Shown in pieces: positions 1 to 6,088 of a stretch of 6,468 nt of DNA (position 1 is its first letter; each line of letters opens with the position of its first letter). The position numbers and the translations under genes were made by a program. Location: contig JANYFI010000512.1 of NCBI GenBank assembly GCA_025362765.1, forward strand, positions 1-6,468, in the 5' to 3' direction. The notes below the pieces were generated by a model, which was given only the letters and a program-made list of their open reading frames with translations, was not told the origin of the DNA and searched no databases. Source of the DNA: Ferruginibacter sp. GTDB taxonomy: Bacteria > Bacteroidota > Bacteroidia > Chitinophagales > Chitinophagaceae.

Positions 1-25
1 TTATCAAATTGTTAACCACATGCAG

Positions 26-33
26 TAACTTTG
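26..33 (+). promoter_or_regulatory. Possible Bacteroidota -7 promoter box (TAACTTTG)
   Basis: TAACTTTG matches the Bacteroidota sigma-A -7 consensus TAnnTTTG exactly. A TTG at 9-11 could be the -33 part, but only 14 bases separate it from the box, which is shorter than usual. If used, it would give a leader of roughly 65-70 nt before the large ORF at 108. A single 8-base match with four fixed T positions can arise by chance in this AT-rich DNA. Confidence 0.3.
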
Positions 34-84
34 CACCAGCGCCGTACAATAAATCAGCCGTTAAAACATTATAGCTATTTTAAT

Positions 85-92
85 CATCTTTG
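85..92 (+). promoter_or_regulatory. Possible proximal -7 promoter box (CATCTTTG)
   Basis: CATCTTTG differs from the TAnnTTTG consensus at the first base only and lies 15 bases before the chosen ATG at 108. Transcription would begin near 97-100 and leave a leader of about 10 nt, a spacing like that before atpB in this window. No clear -33 TTTG is visible. The box overlaps the TTG at 90, which argues against that codon as the translation start. Confidence 0.35.
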
Positions 93-107
93 CAGTTGAA
101 TGTCTTT

Positions 108-2318
108 ATGAAGAAATTTTTTTTACCCCTTGTTTTTTTGCTGCTTGGTTGTGATGTATTTGGTTTGGCTGATTCCGTTGTAGTGCCAATACAGCGCCAA
201 CGCAACCATGAGCGGATAAAAGAAGAACAGGTAAAGTGCGATAAAGCCGATGGCAAACTGGACGGGATGATAAAAGTGTCAGGCAATGAAGAGATTAACC
301 TGCAGGTTACAGATGCGTTATTCCGCAAAATAAAAGACATTACAGATTTTATAGAAACCAGCCCCAAGGTAGTTACGAACAATGAGAAAATACGGCAGCT
401 GAATTATGTGCAGGAAGTAATAACAAATTTTAGAACTGAATGGAAATCACGAAAACTGAACCCGGTACTTGCACCAGTATTGATCAATAATTTCGAGAAA
501 ATTTTAAAGGCCAATATTGACAGCCAGAGCATGGCTCCTGTTATAGCAGAAGTTCCCTTCGAAATTGGTGCAATCAATGCAGAAATATTTAAAGCCAACA
601 AGGGATACAACGAAAGCAGAAAAATAATTTTCTTAAAATTCTGTATGCTTAATCCTGATAAAATTCTTTTTTCTATCCGGCCTTTCGTAAATGAATCATT
701 TGCCGATAGCATGGTGGTGTTAGCTGCTGAGAATAATCCCAAACAATTATACGACTACGCTTCTTCCGCCAATTCTCCGGAAGGAAAGCTGATACAAAAA
801 AACACTAATCCATTGGTAAGGGCGATTGTGAAAATCAGTCGTACAACCAATGCGTTATTTTACTTTCCTTTCCTGGATGATATCATTAATGGCAAGCAAT
901 CCATTGACAGTATAAGAAAGCTAATTGGCGATGGCGAACGAAGAATGGATACGTTAGGGTACTTTAAATTACTGGTGAAAACGGAAGTTAACTATCAGCA
1001 ACGCCTGATTGCGAAAGATACGCCTGTGGCGATGTTTGGTGTAAACGGACTTCGGGAAATGCTGCAAAAAAAAGCGATCGAATATTTCATCACACCCATT
1101 AATGAATTGCATGAACAAAACAACCTTTCCATCCGGATGAAGGCCATCGAACCTTTGTCGGCCCAGGATATTTATTATGTTATTGTAATGGGGGAAAACG
1201 ATATCTATACTTCCAGCTACAAACATAGTTTTGCCAGGCTGCTGCAAAAAATGGGCCCAACACCAAGAGGTGACGAATTGATGCTGAGTGTAAATATGGA
1301 TTTCTTCAGGAAATTTATAAAGATGGCAGCTAATTTTAACCAATTGGATGTTTTTTTAAAAACCATGCCGCAAGAAAAAGCCACCGTGTTGATGAAAGCA
1401 TTTGTAGCCAATCTGGACAAATCAGCCAACCTGGAAGATGCGGTGGATGTAGCCGATAGTTACAGCAGTATCAGAGACACGGCGCTGTTGCAAACCATTT
1501 TAAAAAATGTGAGTACCAACGAACAACGCAGTCTGAATGATAACAACAACCGGGGCAAAATTATTTATAACCTGCTAAAAACAATTTTCCACTCTGCTGA
1601 TAGCAGCAGTGTTGACCTTACCAGTGAAATCGGTATCCCTTCAATTTATTCCATCGAAAATAAATACTTGAGAGACGACAGTGGGCGAATTGTGCAGCAG
1701 GTGTTTTTTTACGGTGACGAGGATGGCAAAACCAACTTTGCCGGGTTTATGAATTCGTTTAATACCAAAGAGTGGAAGATAACCCAGCAAAAGGAATGGG
1801 TTGAAATAAGGTCCCTAAAAGGGACAAAGGTGTGGATATATGCCAACCTTCCTTTAAACAGCGATAACAACCTGGACGATACAGCCCAGGCACATTTAAC
1901 CAGGTATTTAGATAAAAAAAACATTGTGCCGTCCATTGTAATTCACCGCGGCCACAGTTATTGGCTGCCAGGCACCATCAATAGAATGGCCGGAAGCGCC
2001 AAAATAATTGTACTCGGATCTTGTGGGGGATATAAAAATTTAAGTAAGATTTTAGCCATTTGTCCTGAAGCGCACATTATCTCCACCAAAGAAATTGGCA
2101 AAGGAGATATTAACCGGCCAATTATAAATTACCTTAACCAGGCGTTGGTGAGTGGCAATACCATTGTATGGAAAGACATGTGGGCGGCTTTAAACAAAGT
2201 TTTTTATGCGGATGTCAATAAAGAAGTACGCGAAAGCTGGGATGATTATGTGCCACCGTACAGAAACCTCGGTGCAATATTTATTAAAGCCTACAATAAA
2301 AAAACTGAAATGCAATAA
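108..2318 (+). CDS. Large exported protein with a putative C-terminal caspase/gingipain-like (clan CD) domain
   Basis: The product has 736 residues from ATG 108. That start is preferred over the in-frame TTG at 90 because MKKFF begins a typical signal peptide. Residues 4-14 are hydrophobic and followed by C15 (LLGC), a passable lipobox, so it may be a lipoprotein. Cleavage by signal peptidase I after GLA (residue 21) is the alternative. Residues 25-520 look mostly helical, with no motif I recognise. Residues about 530-710 alternate strands and helices: QVFFYGDEDG, KVWIYANLP, then SIVIHRGHSYW (H613, H616), KIIVLGSCGG (C639) and AHIISTKEIG. A His after one strand and a Cys after the next is the layout of clan CD peptidases and CHAT domains. 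The 23-residue H616-C639 spacing is shorter than in classic members (about 33-45), so activity is uncertain. It stands 76 bp before the ABC exporter on the same strand; a shared role is not shown. Gene reality is near certain; function is inference. Confidence 0.9.
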   Translation: MKKFFLPLVFLLLGCDVFGLADSVVVPIQRQRNHERIKEEQVKCDKADGKLDGMIKVSGNEEINLQVTDALFRKIKDITDFIETSPKVVTNNEKIRQLNYVQEVITNFRTEWKSRKLNPVLAPVLINNFEKILKANIDSQSMAPVIAEVPFEIGAINAEIFKANKGYNESRKIIFLKFCMLNPDKILFSIRPFVNESFADSMVVLAAENNPKQLYDYASSANSPEGKLIQKNTNPLVRAIVKISRTTNALFYFPFLDDIINGKQSIDSIRKLIGDGERRMDTLGYFKLLVKTEVNYQQRLIAKDTPVAMFGVNGLREMLQKKAIEYFITPINELHEQNNLSIRMKAIEPLSAQDIYYVIVMGENDIYTSSYKHSFARLLQKMGPTPRGDELMLSVNMDFFRKFIKMAANFNQLDVFLKTMPQEKATVLMKAFVANLDKSANLEDAVDVADSYSSIRDTALLQTILKNVSTNEQRSLNDNNNRGKIIYNLLKTIFHSADSSSVDLTSEIGIPSIYSIENKYLRDDSGRIVQQVFFYGDEDGKTNFAGFMNSFNTKEWKITQQKEWVEIRSLKGTKVWIYANLPLNSDNNLDDTAQAHLTRYLDKKNIVPSIVIHRGHSYWLPGTINRMAGSAKIIVLGSCGGYKNLSKILAICPEAHIISTKEIGKGDINRPIINYLNQALVSGNTIVWKDMWAALNKVFYADVNKEVRESWDDYVPPYRNLGAIFIKAYNKKTEMQ

Positions 2319-2370
2319 GCTTTCACAACAGGTAGTTGAATAATATGGGCCGCAACAGGGCCTGCGACAG

Positions 2371-2390
2371 AAGTTAAATTATTAACTTTA
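2371..2390 (+). promoter_or_regulatory. Inverted repeat overlapping a -7-like box before the ABC exporter gene
   Basis: AAGTTAA (2371-2377) and TTAACTT (2382-2388) form a perfect 7-bp inverted repeat around the 4-base spacer ATTA. Its right arm overlaps TAACTTTA (2383-2390), one base away from the TAnnTTTG promoter box, and the ATG follows four bases later at 2395. This could be an operator on the promoter, with an mRNA that is leaderless or nearly so. The repeat is very AT-rich and no clear -33 element is seen, so both readings are tentative. Confidence 0.35.
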
Positions 2391-2394
2391 CCGT

Positions 2395-4218
2395 ATGACG
2401 GAAAAGGCCAAGCCAAAAACTATTTTTAATTTCTCATTGCTTCGGAGGGTTTTTCGGTTTGCATCACCTTACAAAAGCAAATTTTACTGGTCGCTTTTTT
2501 TAGCTATTTTTTTAGCGGTTATTTCGCCGGTGCGTCCCTGGCTTATACAACTTACCATTAATAAAGGATTAAAAGCTGGTGCTCATTTTTGGTTTCTAAA
2601 GGGCGCAGCGTCTGTCCTTATAGGTATCACAGTTATACAACTGCTGTTATTATTAATTGAAACTGTTTGCCGGTTTATTTTCACATTTTTCACGGCATCG
2701 CTGGGCCAAAGCGTAGTGAAGGATATGCGGGTAACAACCTACAAAAAAATAATCAGCCTTAATCTTTACCAGTTTGATACAACCCCCATCGGCACCCTTA
2801 CTACCCGTACTATTAATGATATCGAGTCTATCAATGATATTTTCAGCGATGGATTAATTCCAATCATTGCAGACCTGTTGTCGATTATTGCGGTGCTGGT
2901 ATATATGTTTTTTGTTAGCTGGAAACTAACGCTTATTTGCCTGGCTCCATTTCCTGCCCTGATTGTGGCTACCTATTATTTTAAAGAAAGTGTAAACAGA
3001 TCTTTTATTAGGGTACGCAATGCAGTAGCCCAGTTAAACGCCTTTGTACAGGAACACATTACGGGTATGGGCATTGTACAGGCTTTTGCTGCAGAAGGGC
3101 GGGAGTTTGAGAAATTTAACGCCATTAATAAGGAACATCGTAACGCTAATGTAAAATCAATTTTCGCTTATTCGGTTTTTTTTCCGGTGGTAGAGCTGGT
3201 ATCGGCACTGTCTGTAGGTTTACTGGTTTGGTGGGCTGCAAAAGAGTCATTGCATTTAGATGCTTTGGGTAAAGCGGAAATGGTTGGTATCATTACTTCT
3301 TTTATACTTTGCCTTAATCTGTTATTTCGCCCGCTAAGAGTAATTGCAGATAAATTCAATGTATTGCAAATGGGCATGATCGCAAGCGAAAGAGTATTTA
3401 AGATACTGGACAATACCGACGTTCCCAACCCTGCGTCACCAACTGGAATAACCAAAAATAAGATAACCGGTGCACTTGAATTTGACAAAGTATGGTTTGC
3501 TTATAGTAATGAAAATTATGTGCTTAAAAATATATCATTTCAAATAAAAGCTGGTGAAACGCTTGCTATTGTGGGTAATACAGGGAGTGGCAAAACGTCT
3601 ATTATTAGCCTGGTAAACCGTTTATACCACATTCAGAAAGGGACTGTAAAAATTGATGATACCAATATTGAATTGTATGACCTGTTTTATCTGCGCAGCC
3701 GGATAGCAGTTGTATTGCAGGATGTATTTTTATTTAGCAGTTCGGTGTACGACAATGTTACCCTCCGCAATAATGAAATAAAAATGGAACAGGTGATAGA
3801 GGCCGCAAAAATGATTGGCATTCATGAATTTATTATGCAATTGCCGGGTGGATATGATTACAACGTAATGGAACGTGGTGCTACACTATCGCTTGGCCAG
3901 CGCCAATTGCTGTCTTTTGTCAGGGCTTTATTGTACGATCCCGCAATTTTAATTTTAGACGAAGCAACTTCATCAGTGGATACAGAAAGTGAACAGTTGA
4001 TTCAGTACGCCATTGATAAATTAATTGCCGGCCGCACTTCCATTGTAATTGCACACAGGTTGTCTACCATCCGCAAGGCAACTAAAATAATGGTACTTGA
4101 TAAAGGAGAAATAATGGAAATCGGCTCTCACAACGAATTGATTGCAAAAAAGGGTTTTTATTATCAGTTACATAAGATGCAGTTTGAAAAACAAAACGTT
4201 ACTGATCTACCTGTTTAG
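2395..4218 (+). CDS. ABC exporter half-transporter (membrane domain fused to ATPase; MsbA-like type)
   Basis: This 607-residue inner-membrane protein has the usual length and order of an exporter half-transporter and should work as a dimer that pumps a substrate outward using ATP. About six membrane helices fall near residues 30-55, 68-100, 153-174, 177-196, 255-283 and 293-315. The coupling motif FDTTPIGTLTTR lies at 127-138. The ATPase domain carries a probable A-loop Y370, Walker A GNTGSGKT (394-401), Q-loop Q442, signature LSLGQ (498-502, Leu in place of the usual Gly), Walker B ending D522 with catalytic E523, D-loop SSVD (526-529) and switch H554. All catalytic residues are present, so it is probably active. 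The substrate cannot be read from sequence: lipid, peptide and drug are all open. No partner half-transporter is in the window, so a homodimer is simplest. There is no Shine-Dalgarno; the ATG lies four bases after a -7-like box. Confidence 0.96.
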   Translation: MTEKAKPKTIFNFSLLRRVFRFASPYKSKFYWSLFLAIFLAVISPVRPWLIQLTINKGLKAGAHFWFLKGAASVLIGITVIQLLLLLIETVCRFIFTFFTASLGQSVVKDMRVTTYKKIISLNLYQFDTTPIGTLTTRTINDIESINDIFSDGLIPIIADLLSIIAVLVYMFFVSWKLTLICLAPFPALIVATYYFKESVNRSFIRVRNAVAQLNAFVQEHITGMGIVQAFAAEGREFEKFNAINKEHRNANVKSIFAYSVFFPVVELVSALSVGLLVWWAAKESLHLDALGKAEMVGIITSFILCLNLLFRPLRVIADKFNVLQMGMIASERVFKILDNTDVPNPASPTGITKNKITGALEFDKVWFAYSNENYVLKNISFQIKAGETLAIVGNTGSGKTSIISLVNRLYHIQKGTVKIDDTNIELYDLFYLRSRIAVVLQDVFLFSSSVYDNVTLRNNEIKMEQVIEAAKMIGIHEFIMQLPGGYDYNVMERGATLSLGQRQLLSFVRALLYDPAILILDEATSSVDTESEQLIQYAIDKLIAGRTSIVIAHRLSTIRKATKIMVLDKGEIMEIGSHNELIAKKGFYYQLHKMQFEKQNVTDLPV

Positions 4219-4225
4219 CCTAAGT

Positions 4226-4246
4226 AGAGGAATGCGCTCTTTTTTT
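4226..4246 (+). terminator. Weak terminator-like hairpin after the ABC exporter gene
   Basis: AGAG (4226-4229) can pair with CTCT (4237-4240) around a 7-base loop, and six further T follow directly. It begins 8 bases after the TAG stop at 4216-4218, where an intrinsic terminator would be expected. The stem is only 4 bp, so it is weak evidence. The rest of the spacer up to 4435 shows no convincing gene or strong structure. Confidence 0.35.
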
Positions 4247-4435
4247 GAAATATTATATAAGTGTTGTATAAAAATACGCCGATTGCTACGTGACACCTTT
4301 TACCATAATTGGCGATTGTTAGGTTATCTACGGGGACAAAATTCAAAAACTGTTGCTAATTACAGTAGGGTTGGTGGCGGTTAAAATTCCCGAATAAATT
4401 CTGTTTCCTCCTCCTTCATTTATCTGCTAAACCCC

Positions 4436-4443
4436 TATCTTTG
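4436..4443 (+). promoter_or_regulatory. Probable promoter -7 box of the atp operon (TATCTTTG)
   Basis: TATCTTTG is an exact match to the Bacteroidota -7 consensus TAnnTTTG and is followed by GC, a common context. It lies 20 bases before the atpB ATG, so transcription would start near 4448-4450 with a leader of about 15 nt. No clear TTTG is present around 4412-4417 where the -33 element should be. Its position at the head of the ATP synthase genes, after a 200-base gap, supports it. Confidence 0.55.
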
Positions 4444-4463
4444 CGCCAAATTTTAGGTACGAC

Positions 4464-5585
4464 ATGGCATTAAAGAGCATCAAAACTATACTGGTACTGG
4501 TTTTCAGCGCAATATTACTCTCAGCCTCTCACAAGGTAATGGCACAGGGTAACGAAGCAAAATCAGCTGAAGAAGCGGGAAACGAGCAAAAAGAAGGCTT
4601 CAATGCAAAAGAGGTAATCTTTGGCCATATTATGGATGCCCATGAGTTTCATTTTTTAGAATTTAAAGGAAGCGATGGACAAAAGCATCCGGTTTCCATT
4701 CCACTTCCGGTTATTTTGTACTCACCTCAAAAAGGCATTTCTGTATTTATGTCATCTGCTTTTGAACACGGAGAAAAAGAGGTGAATGGCTATAAAATAA
4801 ATGAAGAAGGGAAAATTGTCGCAACTGAAGAGGGTATAAAAGTGTATGATTTTTCGTTAACCCGTAACGTGGTACAAATGCTGTTGGCGTTGTCATTGCT
4901 GGTTTGGTTAATGATAAGTGTAGCCAAAACATATGCTACTGGTAAGGGCGTTAGTTCAGCGCCAACGGGCAAACAAAACATGGTAGAGGTATTGGTATCC
5001 TTTGTTAGGGATGAAGTTTGTAAACCGAATCTCGGGCACAAATCAACCCAGTACCTGCCTTACATGCTAACCGTATTCTTCTTTATTTTAATCAATAGCC
5101 TGGTTGGTTTAATACCTGGTACTGCTAACGTAACGGGTAATATTGCTTTTACCATTGTGCTGGGGTTAATATCTTTCGTAGTAATTCTTGCCAGTTCAAA
5201 CGGGCACTATTGGGGGCATATTTTTAACCCGCCGGGAGTACCTGGTTTTGTAAAGCCTATTTTGATATTGGTTGAATTCTTAAGTGTTTTTATTAAACCT
5301 TTCGCATTAATCATCAGGTTATTTGCTAATATGGTGGCCGGGCATATTATCATCATTTGCCTTATTTCACTTATTTTTATTTTTGCCCAAATAAATCCGG
5401 CTATTGGCTGGGGAGCTACAATTTTTTCAGTTGCATTTACCATTTTTATTTATTTTATCGAAATACTGGTCATTTTTTTACAAGCCTTTATCTTCACCGT
5501 GCTCACCGCAGTATTCGTGGGACAGGCTTTTGAAGGAGAACACCCAAAAGATGATCAGATTCATGAAGATGCAATAATCATTTAA
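4464..5585 (+). CDS. atpB: F-type ATP synthase subunit a (Fo sector)
   Basis: Subunit a forms the two proton half-channels beside the c-ring. The 373-residue product starts with a signal peptide (residues 1-27, cut expected after VMA), then a periplasmic stretch to about 133 with a His-bearing motif (H55, H60, H63). Membrane helices lie near 135-153, 199-217, 224-243, 265-283, 291-310 and 316-345. The essential arginine is R285 in RLFANMVAGH, equal to E. coli R210. N289 and Q340 match E. coli N214 and Q252. H294 stands where E. coli has E219, and E333 where it has H245, the paired swap known from mitochondria and many bacteria. The length exceeds E. coli's 271 residues because of the N-terminal region, which is usual in Bacteroidota. 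A -7 box lies 20 bases upstream, and atpE follows after 33 bases. There is no Shine-Dalgarno. Confidence 0.97.
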   Translation: MALKSIKTILVLVFSAILLSASHKVMAQGNEAKSAEEAGNEQKEGFNAKEVIFGHIMDAHEFHFLEFKGSDGQKHPVSIPLPVILYSPQKGISVFMSSAFEHGEKEVNGYKINEEGKIVATEEGIKVYDFSLTRNVVQMLLALSLLVWLMISVAKTYATGKGVSSAPTGKQNMVEVLVSFVRDEVCKPNLGHKSTQYLPYMLTVFFFILINSLVGLIPGTANVTGNIAFTIVLGLISFVVILASSNGHYWGHIFNPPGVPGFVKPILILVEFLSVFIKPFALIIRLFANMVAGHIIIICLISLIFIFAQINPAIGWGATIFSVAFTIFIYFIEILVIFLQAFIFTVLTAVFVGQAFEGEHPKDDQIHEDAIII

Positions 5586-5609
5586 TCGTTTATTTTTTAA
5601 TCATTATAA

Positions 5610-5870
<261 letters not shown>

Positions 5871-5945
5871 AGTGTTTAAATTTTGATTACCCGGAATACC
5901 TATCTATAACAAATAGCAATCCGTTTAATTGAAATTTTGCAACTC

Positions 5946-5984
5946 ATTACTGCATCCAAAGTACAGGACGGAGGATGCAGTAAT
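5946..5984 (+). other. 12-bp inverted repeat (RNA hairpin) in the atpE-atpF spacer
   Basis: ATTACTGCATCC (5946-5957) and GGATGCAGTAAT (5973-5984) are perfect reverse complements around a 15-base loop. The transcript would fold into a stable stem. Only three T follow before an A-run, so it is not a textbook terminator on its own. It may protect the 3' end of an atpB-atpE message from decay, be a processing site, or act with the next hairpin as a tandem terminator. Pairing is seen directly; the role is inference. Confidence 0.65.
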
Positions 5985-5987
5985 TTT

Positions 5988-6007
5988 AAAAACCGAAAAC
6001 GGTTTTT
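5988..6007 (+). terminator. Terminator-like hairpin between atpE and atpF
   Basis: AAAAACCG (5988-5995) pairs fully with CGGTTTTT (6000-6007) across an AAAA loop. A GC core followed by five T is the form of an intrinsic terminator, and the A-run on the left would make it work on either strand. The GC core is only 3 bp, so read-through is likely. That fits partial termination inside an operon whose later genes must still be expressed. No good promoter box is visible between it and atpF, which also argues for read-through. Confidence 0.5.
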
Positions 6008-6073
6008 CCGGCTGGTAAACAGCGATAAAATTGATAATAATATTTTAAATAAATACTCCCTTTTGCGGGAGAT

Positions 6074-6080
6074 AGGAGGG
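6074..6080 (+). promoter_or_regulatory. Strong Shine-Dalgarno sequence before atpF
   Basis: AGGAGGG ends 8 bases before the atpF ATG at 6089, an ideal spacing. No other gene start in this window has such a site. Just upstream, CTCCC (6056-6060) and GGGAG (6067-6071) can form a 5-bp hairpin; the same CTCC could instead pair with GGAG inside the Shine-Dalgarno at 6075-6078. Confidence 0.7.
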
Positions 6081-6088
6081 AACAAAAA

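Noticed and set aside
3..74. Frame open from the window edge to TAG at 72-74, possibly the C-terminus of an upstream gene
   Set aside because: Only 23 codons, with an unremarkable sequence; an open stretch this short is likely by chance, and a TAnnTTTG box lies inside it.
90..107. TTG at 90 as an upstream start for the large exported protein
   Set aside because: It would add QLNVF ahead of a normal MKKFF signal peptide and overlaps the -7-like box at 85-92; ATG 108 is the better start.
117..139. T8 (117-124) and T7 (133-139) runs in the signal peptide codons as a phase-variation switch
   Set aside because: Lys/Phe codons in an AT-rich genome give such runs naturally; similar T runs occur elsewhere in the window, and the reading frame is intact.
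1811..1825. GTCCC-TAAAA-GGGAC hairpin inside the large exported protein gene
   Set aside because: A 5-bp stem within coding sequence with no T-run; it is expected by chance and does not break the frame.
4232..4384. Possible small basic protein of 50 residues (MRSFFEILYK...) in the spacer before atpB
   Set aside because: There is no ribosome site or promoter box in front, it starts inside the terminator-like hairpin, its composition looks random, and it has no recognisable motif or membrane helix like AtpI/AtpZ.
5932..5939. AAATTTTG as an internal promoter box for atpF
   Set aside because: It misses the first T of TAnnTTTG, has no -33 TTTG at the right distance, and sits upstream of the terminator-like hairpin, so it would not bypass it.
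5975..5983. Mini-ORF ATG CAG TAA in the right arm of the 12-bp hairpin, preceded by GGAGG
   Set aside because: The purine run touches the ATG with no spacing and is buried in the stem. A two-codon ORF has no support; the same 9-mer at 20-28 looks like coincidence.
5900..6085. Minus-strand ORF of 61 residues across the atpE-atpF spacer
   Set aside because: It is explained by the AT-rich hairpin region and has no ribosome site, motif or plausible protein composition.
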